The notes beneath the pieces were generated by a model. It worked only from the letters and a program-made list of their open reading frames with translations. It did no database searches and was not told where the DNA came from. Positions 12,913-20,622 of a stretch of 64,000 nucleotides of DNA are shown one piece after another (the stretch's first letter is position 1; each line of letters begins with the position of its first letter). The stretch is from NCBI RefSeq assembly GCF_000695625.1, contig NZ_JMQI01000055.1, positions 160,557 through 224,556 of the forward strand, read 5' to 3'. The position numbers and the translations under genes are program-made. Origin of the DNA: Amycolatopsis rifamycinica (GTDB lineage Bacteria; Actinomycetota; Actinomycetes; Mycobacteriales; Pseudonocardiaceae).

Positions 12913-13740
12913 TCATCGCGCCCGCTCCCGCAGGGCGGCCAGCACGTCCGGCGGCGTGGTGAACTCCCCGAGGCGGACCGGCTTGCGGTCGCCGTGGAAG
13001 TCGCTCGACCCGGTGGTGAGCAGGCCCAGCCCGGCGGCCACGGCACGCAGCCGCCCCGCGACCTCCGCCGGTTGTTCCGGGTGGCCGGCTTCGAGCCCGG
13101 CCAGGCCCGCCTCGGCCAGCGCGGCCAGCTGCGCGTCGGAGACCTCGGCCCGGCGCTTCTCCGACCGGGGGTGGGCCAGCACCGCGACCCCGCCGGCCCC
13201 GCGGACCAGCGCGATCGCGTCCGCCGCGGACAGGACGTGCTTCGGGACGTCGGCGCGGCCACCGTCGGCGAGCCAGCCGGCGGTGAACGCCGCCCGGGTG
13301 TCGGCGACGACCCCGGCCGCGACCAGTGCCGCCGCGACGTGCGGGCGGCCCAGCGGTGCGCCACCGGCGATCGCGCGCACCTGCTCGAGCGTGATGGGAG
13401 CGCCCAGTTCCCGGCAGCGCTCGACCATCCGGACCGCGCGCCGGGCGCGGTCGCCGCGGATGAGCTCGAGCTCGGCCGCCAGCGGGCCGTCGGCGGGATC
13501 GGCGAAGTAGCCGAGCAGGTGCACCTCGGCGTCGTCGAGCCGGCAGGAGATCTCGACCCCGGGCACCAGTTCGATCCCGGCGTCCGCGGCGGCGCGGCCG
13601 GCCTCGGCCAGCCCGGCGAACGTGTCGTGGTCGGTGAGCGCGACCACGTCGAGCCCGGCCTTGGCGGCCAGCAGCGGGAGCTCCGCGGGCGGGGTCGTCC
13701 CGTCCGAGGCGGTGCTGTGCGTGTGCAGGTCGATCGTCAT
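12913..13740 (-). CDS. PHP domain phosphoesterase (nucleoside bisphosphate phosphatase-like)
   Basis: This 275-residue protein has the metal-binding motifs of a stand-alone PHP enzyme: DLHTHSTASDG at the start, LTDHDTFAGL, VPGVEIS, AHPRSEKR and GSSDFHGDRKP near the end. Family members such as E. coli YciV/RNase AM remove phosphate from 3',5'-nucleoside bisphosphates or trim RNA 5' ends. The ATG at 13740 with GGAGGG before it is preferred over a start 30 bases upstream, because the protein then begins MTIDLHTH like its relatives. It lies convergent to the valine dehydrogenase gene and divergent from the FAD/Fe-S gene. Confidence 0.9.
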   Translation of the reverse strand: MTIDLHTHSTASDGTTPPAELPLLAAKAGLDVVALTDHDTFAGLAEAGRAAADAGIELVPGVEISCRLDDAEVHLLGYFADPADGPLAAELELIRGDRARRAVRMVERCRELGAPITLEQVRAIAGGAPLGRPHVAAALVAAGVVADTRAAFTAGWLADGGRADVPKHVLSAADAIALVRGAGGVAVLAHPRSEKRRAEVSDAQLAALAEAGLAGLEAGHPEQPAEVAGRLRAVAAGLGLLTTGSSDFHGDRKPVRLGEFTTPPDVLAALRERAR

Positions 13741-13845
13741 GCGGCTGCCCTCCGGATCCGATCGTCGCACAGATCAGCGGGTACCCCGGCGAGGTCGTGG
13801 ACAGCCGGAGAGGTACGGCGGCGTCCGGTCGACTTGAATGGGGGT

Positions 13846-16581
13846 GTGGAGATCCTCACCGACGCCGCCGCGCTCGCGCTGTACACGACCGACGCGTCCA
13901 ACTACCGCCACGTGCCCCACGGCGTGGTGCTGCCGCGGACCGTCGACGACATCGTCGCCGCGGTCGCCGCCGCCCGCGATCGCGACCTGCCGGTGATCGC
14001 GCGCGGCGGCGGCACGAGCGTCGCCGGGAACGCGTGCGGCCCGGGGCTGGTGATCGACACCTCGAGGCACCTCGGCGGGGTGCTCTCGCTGGATCCGGAC
14101 ACCCGGCTCGCGCGCGTGCTGCCCGGCACGGTGCTCGACGACCTGCAGGCGGTCGCGGCCCCGCACGGCCTGCGGTTCGGGCCGGACCCGTCGACGCACA
14201 GCCGCTGCACGCTCGGCGGGATGATCGGCAACAACGCGTGCGGCTCGCACTCGGTGGCGTGGGGGCGCACGGTCGACGTCGTCCACGCGCTGGAAGTCCT
14301 GCTCTACGACGGCACGCGGCTGCGCGTCGGCCCGGACGAGCCCACCGAAGGCCGGATCTTCGACGAGCTGCGCGCGCTGGTGCGCGACAACCTGGCCTTG
14401 CTGCGCAGGGAACTCTCGACGTTCCCGCGCCGGGTGTCCGGCTACGGGCTCGAACACCTGTTGCCGGAGAACGGCTTCGACGTCGCCAAGGCGCTCGTCG
14501 GCAGCGAGGGCACCTGCGTGACCATCCTGGAGGCGACGGTTTCGCTGGCCGAGCTGCCGAAGCGGCGGGTGCTCGCCGTGCTGGGCTTCCCCTCCGACAT
14601 CGCCGCGGCCGACGCGGTGCCGTCGATCCTGCCGTGGTCGCCGCTGACCGTCGAAGGCGTGGACGCCGAACTCGTCGCGATGCTCCCCGGCCGGGCCGGC
14701 GACCTGCCGCCGGGCGGGGCGTGGCTGTTCGTCGAGCTGGCCGGGGACGACCCGGCGGCGCGGGCCCGTTCATTGGCGGCGTCCTTGGACCTGACGGGCT
14801 TCGCGATCCTCGACGACCCGGCCGCGCAACGCCGGTTGTGGCGCATCCGCGAGGAAGGCGCCGGGCTCGCGACGCGGCTGGCCGACGGCTCGGAGGCGTG
14901 GCCCGGCTGGGAAGACGCGGCCGTCCCGCCCGAGCGGCTCGGCGCGTACCTGCGCGAGTTCAAGGAGCTCATGCGCGCGCACGGCCGTCGCAGCGTCGTC
15001 TACGGCCACTACGGCGAAGGCTGCCTGCACCTACGGCTGGACTTCGACCTGCTCTCCTCGTCCGGCGTGGCGGACTTCCGGCGCTTCCTGGAGGAGGCCG
15101 CGGACCTCGTCGCGGCGCACGGCGGCTCGCTGTCCGGCGAGCACGGCGACGGCCAGGCGCGGTCCGAGCTGCTGTCGCGGATGTACAGCCCCGAGATGCT
15201 CGACGTCTTCGCGCGGTTCAAGGCCATCTTCGACCCGGCCGGGCGGATGAACCCCGGCATCCTGGTGGCGCCGCGGCCGATCGACGCCGACCTGCGGGTG
15301 CGGCCGACCTCCAAGTCCTTCGAGGACAGTGTCTTCCTCGGCTACCCGGAGGACCGGGGCAGCTTCGGCCAGGCGATGCGGCGCTGCGTCGGGGTCGGGA
15401 AGTGCCGCAACACCAGCGGTGGCGGCGTGATGTGCCCGAGTTACCGGGCCACCCGCGAGGAACAGCACTCGACGCGCGGACGGGCGCACCTGCTCGCGGA
15501 GATGATCAACGGTGAAGTGATCAAGGACGGCTGGCGCTCGGCCGAAGTGCACGACGCACTAGATCTGTGCCTGTCCTGCAAGGGCTGCCTCTCCGACTGC
15601 CCGGTCGACGTCGACATGGCGACGTACAAGGCCGAGTTCCTGCACCAGCACTACCGGCGGCGGCTGCGGCCGGCGTCGCACTACTCGATGGGCTGGCTGC
15701 CGCTGTGGCTGCGGCTCAGCGCGTTGGCGCCGCGGCTGGCCAATCTCGTGGGACGGTCGCGGTTCGCCGGCTTGGTGAAACGCCTCGGCGGGATAGCGCC
15801 GGAACGTGCGCTGCCTTCCTTCGCGCCTTCACCGTTCACGTCGTCGCGCGCGGATCTCCGGCGGAGGGCGTCAGGGGAGCGCCGGGTGGTGCTGTGGCCG
15901 GACTCGTTCAACAACTACCTGACGCCGTCGGTGCTCGACGCGGCCCACGAGGTGCTCACCGCGGCCGGCTACGACGTCGTGCTGCCGGACCGTGGCGTCT
16001 GCTGTGGACTGACGTGGGTGTCGACGGGCCAGCTCGGCGTCGCGCGCCGCGTCCTGGACCGGACCCTTTCCGTGCTGGCGCCGTACCTGGAAGACGGCTA
16101 CGAGGTGGCGGGCCTGGAACCGAGCTGCACGGCACTGTTCCGCGGCGACCTGCCCGCGCTCATGCCGGGCGACGCGCGTGTGGAGCTGCTGGCTTCCCGG
16201 ACGTTCACGTTCGCCGAGCTGCTGGAGCGGGCGCCGATCCCGTTCGCGGCGCTCGACGTCGACGCGATCACGCAGGTGCACTGCCACCAGCACGCGGTCC
16301 TCGGCTTCGGCGCCGACGAATCCGCGCTGGCGGCCGCCGGCGTCCGGAACACCACGCTGGACTCGGGTTGCTGCGGCCTGGCGGGCAATTTCGGCTTCGA
16401 ACGCGGCCACTACGACGTCTCGAAGGCGGTCGCGGAGGACCGGATGCTGCCGGCGATCCGCGCGGCAGGCCCGGACACCGTGGTGGTCTCGGACGGCTTC
16501 AGCTGCCGGACGCAGATCGCCCAGGAGTCGGGCCGGACGCCGGTGCACCTGGCGGAACTGCTGCGGCGGGCGCTCCCGTGA
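13846..16581 (+). CDS. FAD-binding and (Fe-S)-binding oxidoreductase, GlcD-GlcF-like fusion
   Basis: This 911-residue protein fuses a GlcD-type FAD dehydrogenase to a GlcF-type iron-sulfur module. The FAD_binding_4 domain shows ARGGGTSVAGNACG and HSRCTLGGMIGNNACGSH near residues 45-135, and the FAD-linked oxidase C-terminal domain ends around SGEHGDGQARSE. The ferredoxin part has CVGVGKCRNTSGGGVMCPS and CLSCKGCLSDCPVDVD. The CCG domain follows with CCGLTWVSTGQ and CCGLAGNFGFE. Such enzymes oxidise D-2-hydroxy acids (D-lactate, glycolate) and pass electrons to the respiratory chain. The GTG at 13846 is the best start, though TTG at 13834 is possible. Its stop abuts the TetR stop at a shared TGATCA. 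Confidence 0.92.
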   Translation: MEILTDAAALALYTTDASNYRHVPHGVVLPRTVDDIVAAVAAARDRDLPVIARGGGTSVAGNACGPGLVIDTSRHLGGVLSLDPDTRLARVLPGTVLDDLQAVAAPHGLRFGPDPSTHSRCTLGGMIGNNACGSHSVAWGRTVDVVHALEVLLYDGTRLRVGPDEPTEGRIFDELRALVRDNLALLRRELSTFPRRVSGYGLEHLLPENGFDVAKALVGSEGTCVTILEATVSLAELPKRRVLAVLGFPSDIAAADAVPSILPWSPLTVEGVDAELVAMLPGRAGDLPPGGAWLFVELAGDDPAARARSLAASLDLTGFAILDDPAAQRRLWRIREEGAGLATRLADGSEAWPGWEDAAVPPERLGAYLREFKELMRAHGRRSVVYGHYGEGCLHLRLDFDLLSSSGVADFRRFLEEAADLVAAHGGSLSGEHGDGQARSELLSRMYSPEMLDVFARFKAIFDPAGRMNPGILVAPRPIDADLRVRPTSKSFEDSVFLGYPEDRGSFGQAMRRCVGVGKCRNTSGGGVMCPSYRATREEQHSTRGRAHLLAEMINGEVIKDGWRSAEVHDALDLCLSCKGCLSDCPVDVDMATYKAEFLHQHYRRRLRPASHYSMGWLPLWLRLSALAPRLANLVGRSRFAGLVKRLGGIAPERALPSFAPSPFTSSRADLRRRASGERRVVLWPDSFNNYLTPSVLDAAHEVLTAAGYDVVLPDRGVCCGLTWVSTGQLGVARRVLDRTLSVLAPYLEDGYEVAGLEPSCTALFRGDLPALMPGDARVELLASRTFTFAELLERAPIPFAALDVDAITQVHCHQHAVLGFGADESALAAAGVRNTTLDSGCCGLAGNFGFERGHYDVSKAVAEDRMLPAIRAAGPDTVVVSDGFSCRTQIAQESGRTPVHLAELLRRALP

Positions 16582-17145
16582 TCATCCGGCGCGCTCCAGC
16601 AGCGTCCGGACGGCGGTGAGGACGAGCCGGACGATGTCGTCGGGGTCGGCACCGGCCAGTGGCTGCTTGCCGGTGAGCTCGCGGACCACCCCGATGCCCA
16701 TCAGCCAGGCGAGCGCGAGGTCGGCGCGCAGCTCGGCGTCCGGGGCGTCGGTCAGCGTGGCCAGGATCCGGGTGTACTCCTGGCCGATCTCCTCGCGCAG
16801 CACCGCCCCGACGTCGCCGCTGCCCGAGGAGCGCAGGTACGTCTCCAGCGTCCGGTTGTGGTCGCTCCCCGGCGCGAGCATGCTGCGCAGCGACTCGCTG
16901 AGCAGCAGCTCGGGCGGGTGGGTTTCCAGGTGCTCGCGCCCGCTGCGGGCGATGACCGCCTCGAACAGCGCTTCCTTGCTGCCGAAGTAGCGGAAGAGCA
17001 GCGCCTGGTTGACCTCGGCCAGGTCGGCGATGTCGCGCACGGTCGTCCGGTCGAACCCGCGCTCGGCGAACAGCTTCGCGCCGGCGTCGAGCAGCGCCTG
17101 CCGCGTCGCGGCCGCGTCCCGCCTCCGGCCGGCCTGTTCCGTCAT
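16582..17145 (-). CDS. TetR family transcriptional regulator
   Basis: This 187-residue repressor has the TetR helix-turn-helix at residues 14-60 (RQALLDAGAKLFAERGFDRTTVRDIADLA, then NQALLFRYFGSKEALF) and a TetR C-terminal domain. It is the last gene of a minus-strand group PadR-P450-ferredoxin-TetR, 37 bases after the ferredoxin stop. A perfect 22-bp palindrome upstream of the divergent P450 (19177-19198) is of a kind TetR proteins bind, so it may control the plus-strand P450 gene, but this is inference. Its ligand is unknown. Confidence 0.92.
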   Translation of the reverse strand: MTEQAGRRRDAAATRQALLDAGAKLFAERGFDRTTVRDIADLAEVNQALLFRYFGSKEALFEAVIARSGREHLETHPPELLLSESLRSMLAPGSDHNRTLETYLRSSGSGDVGAVLREEIGQEYTRILATLTDAPDAELRADLALAWLMGIGVVRELTGKQPLAGADPDDIVRLVLTAVRTLLERAG

Positions 17146-17182
17146 CGGAGCAGGCTAACCGGCGGGCCGGGACGTGGCCGCG

Positions 17183-17386
17183 CTAGCTGCCGGAAACCCG
17201 GATCGCGGCGGCCGGGCAGGTCAGTTCGGCCTGCCGGACCGCGTCCTGTTCCCCGGCGGGCGGCTCGGCGGCGAGGAGGACGACCGTGCCGTCGTCTTCG
17301 TTCTGGTCGAACGTCTCCGGCGCGAGCAGCACGCACTGGCCGGACGAAACGCAGCTTCCCGTGTCGACGGTGACCTTCACGCTCAC
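17183..17386 (-). CDS. [3Fe-4S]-type ferredoxin, partner of the adjacent P450
   Basis: This 67-residue ferredoxin has the CxxxxxC...CP pattern (CVSSGQC, then CPAAAI), with glycine-serine residues where a fourth cysteine would sit, so a [3Fe-4S] cluster is expected. Such proteins carry electrons from a ferredoxin reductase to cytochrome P450. Its start overlaps the P450 stop as GTGA, implying translational coupling; another GTG three bases upstream (17389) is also possible. No ferredoxin reductase gene is nearby, so a shared one must be used. Confidence 0.93.
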   Translation of the reverse strand: MSVKVTVDTGSCVSSGQCVLLAPETFDQNEDDGTVVLLAAEPPAGEQDAVRQAELTCPAAAIRVSGS

Positions 17387-18597
17387 CACTCCACCGGAAC
17401 GCGCTCGACGCCGCCGGCCACGCGGTTGGTGCGGACCGGGATCTCGTCGAGCCCGACGGCCAGCCGCAGGCCGGGGAAGCGGCGGAACAGCTTCGGGAAC
17501 ACCGTCCGCAGCTCGGTGCGGGCGAGGTTGGCGCCGATGCAGACGTGGGCGCCGGTGCCGAAGGCGAGGTGCACGTTCGGCGTGCGGTCCGGGTCGAACC
17601 CGTCCGGGTCGGCGAACACCGAGGCGTCCCGGTTGGCCGCGTCGCTGGAGATGAGCACGGCGTCGCCGCGCCTGATCCGCGTCCCGGCGATCTCGACGTC
17701 TTCGTGCGCGTACCGCAGCAGGCCGGTGCCGCTGGTCGCGGTCAGCCGCAGGATCTCCTCGACGGTCTGGTTGACCTGGCCATCGGGGTCGGCGGCGAAG
17801 CGGTCGCGGCGGGCGGTGTCGCTGAGCAGGAACAGCGTGCCCATCGCGATGCGCGTCGACGTCGTCTCGTGGCCGGCGAACAGCAGGCCGGCGCCCATCC
17901 GCGCGAGGTCTTCGTCGGTGAAGGTGGGGTCCTCCGCCTGGACCCCGACCATGTCGGAGATGACGTCGGGCTGCGGGTTCGCGCGCTTGGCGTCGGCCAG
18001 CTTCGTCATGTAGGCCATGAACTCCGCCATGGCCGCCTGGGCGTCTTCGCCGCCGTCCATCACCGCGATCCGCTCGGACAGCCCGCGGAAGTGCTCCCGG
18101 TCGGCGTACGGCACGCCGAGCAGCTCGCAGATCACCAGCACCGGCAGCGGAAAGGCGAGGAACTCGGTCAGGTCGACCGGCTCGCCCGGGTTCGCTTGGC
18201 GTGCGGCCGCCAGCTCGTCGAGGCAGCGGTCGGTCAGTTCGGCGATGCGGTCGCCGAGGGCGCGCATGCGGGGCGCGGAGAACGCGGGCGCCAGCATCCG
18301 GCGCATCCGCTTGTGCTCGCGCTCTTCGTTCTCGAAGTCGCCGCTCGGGCCGTTCTGCAGCGCGGCGTGGGAGATCCGCGACGCCTGTTCCGGCGCCGGG
18401 TGCGACCGGCCGAAGCGGCGGTCGCGGAAGACCTCCTTGGCCTCCTCGTAGGAGGTCACCAGCCAGGCCGGGTCGCCGGCCGGGGTGAGCACCCGGCTCA
18501 CCGGCGCCTGCCGGCGGAGGATCGCGTAGTCCGGGGCGATCGCGAGCGCGTCCGCGCGGGCGAAGGGGAGGCGAGGCGTCTCTTCGGTGGTGGTCAT
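17383..18597 (-). CDS. Cytochrome P450
   Basis: This 404-residue soluble P450 has all key motifs: AGHETTS at 241-247 (I-helix oxygen activation), EILR at 281-284 (ExxR), and FGTGAHVCIGANLART with the heme-ligand Cys353. Class I bacterial P450s hydroxylate or epoxidise small molecules using electrons from a ferredoxin, here encoded by the next gene. The ATG at 18597 overlaps the PadR stop (ATGA), so PadR, P450 and ferredoxin are one coupled operon. The CYP family and substrate cannot be assigned by eye; a role in tailoring a metabolite or detoxifying a phenolic signal sensed by PadR would fit. Confidence 0.95.
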   Translation of the reverse strand: MTTTEETPRLPFARADALAIAPDYAILRRQAPVSRVLTPAGDPAWLVTSYEEAKEVFRDRRFGRSHPAPEQASRISHAALQNGPSGDFENEEREHKRMRRMLAPAFSAPRMRALGDRIAELTDRCLDELAAARQANPGEPVDLTEFLAFPLPVLVICELLGVPYADREHFRGLSERIAVMDGGEDAQAAMAEFMAYMTKLADAKRANPQPDVISDMVGVQAEDPTFTDEDLARMGAGLLFAGHETTSTRIAMGTLFLLSDTARRDRFAADPDGQVNQTVEEILRLTATSGTGLLRYAHEDVEIAGTRIRRGDAVLISSDAANRDASVFADPDGFDPDRTPNVHLAFGTGAHVCIGANLARTELRTVFPKLFRRFPGLRLAVGLDEIPVRTNRVAGGVERVPVEW

Positions 18598-19103
18598 GCG
18601 TCTTCCCTCGGATCGGTGGTGAGGTCGGCGAGCCAGCGGAGTTCGGCGTCGAACTTCCCGAGCACGTGCCGCAGCGCGGCGCGGCTCCACGGATCGGCCT
18701 GCCCGGCGGCGAGCCCGGTGAGCCGGCCGTGCTCGGCGATCAACGCCTCCTTGCGGACTTCGAGCACGCGGGCTCGTTCCTCCGGGCGCAGCCAGGCGAA
18801 GTTCCCGACGCGGGCCAGGAACTCCGGTTCGTTGAGCGCCAGATCGCCGGGGAAGTCCGCGAGCATGTCGTGCAGCAGCTCCCGCCCGACCTCGGTGATG
18901 GTGTAGACGTGCCGCGGTGGTTTGGCCTCCTGCTCCTCCGCGCTGCGGCTCACCGCGCCCGCGTCGACGAAGCGCCGGAGCGTGGGGTAGAGCGAGTTGT
19001 TGGACAGGGTGTGGCCGGTCGAAGCCTCCACGGCCTTGCGCAGTTCGTAGCCGTGCATCGGCTCGACGGCCAGCTTCGACAGCAGGAGGATTTCGATCCA
19101 CAC
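18594..19103 (-). CDS. PadR family transcriptional regulator
   Basis: This 169-residue protein starts with ILLLSKLAVEPMHGYELRKAV and NSLYPTLRRFVDAGAV, the PadR winged helix, followed by YTITEVGRELLHDML in the wing. The C-terminal half matches the Vir_C/PadR_C helical dimerisation domain. The start is GTG at 19103, within a 21-bp palindrome that probably is its own operator. It leads the operon with a P450 and ferredoxin. PadR proteins usually release DNA on binding phenolic or cationic ligands, so the P450 may act on the inducer. Confidence 0.92.
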   Translation of the reverse strand: MWIEILLLSKLAVEPMHGYELRKAVEASTGHTLSNNSLYPTLRRFVDAGAVSRSAEEQEAKPPRHVYTITEVGRELLHDMLADFPGDLALNEPEFLARVGNFAWLRPEERARVLEVRKEALIAEHGRLTGLAAGQADPWSRAALRHVLGKFDAELRWLADLTTDPREDA

Positions 19104-19123
19104 CTAGGTCACCGTAACCTAGG
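19103..19123. promoter_or_regulatory. Near-perfect 21-bp palindrome, likely PadR operator
   Basis: The half-sites CCTAGGTCAC and GTAACCTAGG flank a single central base; only one base pair breaks the symmetry. The site overlaps the GTG start codon of the PadR gene, where bound protein would block its own expression and that of the coupled P450-ferredoxin genes. Confidence 0.65.
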
Positions 19124-19149
19124 ATTCGGTGACGGGGCAATGGCTGATC

Positions 19150-19178
19150 GTGACAGGTGGGGAAAAACTGGGTAGCGT
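19150..19178 (+). promoter_or_regulatory. Predicted sigma-70-type promoter of the plus-strand P450 gene
   Basis: GTGACA at 19150-19155 and TAGCGT at 19173-19178 resemble -35 and -10 boxes and are separated by 17 bases. Transcription would start inside the following palindrome. Predicted by eye only. Confidence 0.45.
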
Positions 19179-19198
19179 TGTAAGCAGCTGCTTACAAC
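19177..19198. promoter_or_regulatory. Perfect 22-bp palindrome, likely TetR-type operator
   Basis: GTTGTAAGCAG is followed directly by its exact reverse complement. The palindrome ends 15 bases before the ATG of the P450 gene and covers the predicted transcription start. The GTAAGC...GCTTAC core is typical of TetR-family sites; the TetR encoded at 16582-17145 is the obvious candidate. Confidence 0.7.
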
Positions 19199-19213
19199 CT
19201 CCGGGGGTTCCGC

Positions 19214-20404
19214 ATGACCGCCACCCACACCGAACCGCTCGCCTACCCCTTCAACGAGGAGGCCGGGCTCGACCTGAACGAGGCGTACGCGGCCGCCCGG
19301 GAGGGCGCGGGCATGGTCCGGGTGAAGATGACCTACGGGGAGCCGGCGTGGCTGGCCACCCGCTACGCCGACGCCCGGCTGGTGCTGGGCGATCGGCGGT
19401 TCTCGCGGGCGATGGAGAAGGAAAAGGACGCCCCGCGCCGGCTGCCGAAGGTGAGCGACGGCGGCATCCTGCAGATGGACCCGCCCGACCACACGCGGCT
19501 GCGGACGCTGGTCGCGAAGGCGTTCACCATGCGCCGCGTCGAGCAGCTGCGGCCGCGGGTCGCGACGCTGGCGGCCGAGCTGGTCGCGGACATGAAGGCG
19601 GCCGGGGCGCCCGCCGACCTCGTCGACGCCTTCGCGTTGCCGATCCCGGTCGCGGTGATCTGCGAGCTGCTCGGCGTCCCGGTCGCCGACCGGCCGAAGT
19701 TCCGCGTGTGGAGCGACGCGGCGCTGTCCACGAGCGGGCTGACGGCCGAGGAGTTCGAGCGCAACCGCGAAGAGCTGCGCGACTACATGCGCGGCCTGAT
19801 CGCCGACCACCGCGAGCGGCCGCGGGACGACCTGATGACCGCGCTGATCGAGGCCCGCGACGTCCGTGACCGGCTGACCGAGCTGGAGCTGGTCGACCTG
19901 TGCGTCGGCATCCTCGTCGCCGGGCACGAGACCACGGCGAGCCAGATCCCGAACTTCGTCTACGCGCTGCTGGACCAGCACGCGCAGTGGGAGCGGCTGT
20001 GCGCCGGCCCGGACCTGATCCCGGCCGCGGTCGAGGAGCTGCTGCGGTTCGTGCCGCTGGGCGCCGGCGCCGGATTCCCGCGCTACGCCACCGAAGACGT
20101 CACGGTCGGCGGCGTGCTGGTCCGGGCGGGGGAGCCGGTGCTGGTGGCGGTCGGCGCGGCCAACCGCGACCGGCTGCAGTTCGACGACGCGGACGAGCTG
20201 CGCTTCGACCGCACCGAGAACCACCACCTGGGCTTCGGTCACGGTGTCCACCACTGCCTCGGCGCGCCCCTGGCCCGGCTGGAGCTGCAGGAGGCGCTGC
20301 GCGCGTTGGTCACCGAGATGCCGGGGCTGCACCTCGCCGGCGATATCGTGTGGAAGACGCAGATGCTCGTCCGCGGACCGCGGTCGATGCCGATCGGATG
20401 GTGA
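19214..20404 (+). CDS. Cytochrome P450
   Basis: This 396-residue P450 has AGHETTA at 236-242, EELLR with the ExxR pair at 275-278, and FGHGVHHCLGAPLARLE with heme-ligand Cys348. It resembles the CYP105/CYP107-like clade common in secondary metabolism and xenobiotic oxidation. It is transcribed divergently from the PadR-P450 operon and is not a recent duplicate of that P450, since the two differ through most of the sequence. The ferredoxin gene downstream overlaps its stop. Control by the palindrome at 19177-19198 is likely. Substrate unknown. Confidence 0.95.
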   Translation: MTATHTEPLAYPFNEEAGLDLNEAYAAAREGAGMVRVKMTYGEPAWLATRYADARLVLGDRRFSRAMEKEKDAPRRLPKVSDGGILQMDPPDHTRLRTLVAKAFTMRRVEQLRPRVATLAAELVADMKAAGAPADLVDAFALPIPVAVICELLGVPVADRPKFRVWSDAALSTSGLTAEEFERNREELRDYMRGLIADHRERPRDDLMTALIEARDVRDRLTELELVDLCVGILVAGHETTASQIPNFVYALLDQHAQWERLCAGPDLIPAAVEELLRFVPLGAGAGFPRYATEDVTVGGVLVRAGEPVLVAVGAANRDRLQFDDADELRFDRTENHHLGFGHGVHHCLGAPLARLELQEALRALVTEMPGLHLAGDIVWKTQMLVRGPRSMPIGW

Positions 20405-20622
20405 TGATGAGCTGGGACGTGAAAGTCGACGAACACACCTGCATCGGGTCGGGGATGTGCGCGGCGCTGATGCCCGAGGTGTTCACCCTCGACGGCGCGG
20501 TGGCGCACCCGGTGACGCCGTCGGTCGAAGCCGACGAGACGGTGCTCGACGTGGCGGACTCCTGCCCGGCCATGGCGATCACGGTCACCGACGGCGGCCG
20601 CGAGATCGGCCCGCGTCCCTAG
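20404..20622 (+). CDS. [3Fe-4S]-type ferredoxin, partner of the preceding P450
   Basis: This 72-residue ferredoxin has CIGSGMC (C13, C19) and CPAMAI (C54), the three-cysteine pattern of P450 redox partners. The ATG at 20404 shares the A of the P450 TGA (TGATG); a GTG at 20401 and an ATG at 20407 are alternatives. It is clearly distinct from the minus-strand ferredoxin, so each P450 in this locus carries its own partner. The stop codon overlaps that of convergent mtnA as CTAG. Confidence 0.93.
   Translation: MMSWDVKVDEHTCIGSGMCAALMPEVFTLDGAVAHPVTPSVEADETVLDVADSCPAMAITVTDGGREIGPRP

Noticed and set aside
13846..16581. A secondary-metabolite gene cluster spanning the FAD/Fe-S protein and the P450 genes
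   Set aside because: No polyketide, peptide synthetase, terpene or RiPP core enzyme lies in or next to this stretch; the neighbours are primary metabolism genes.
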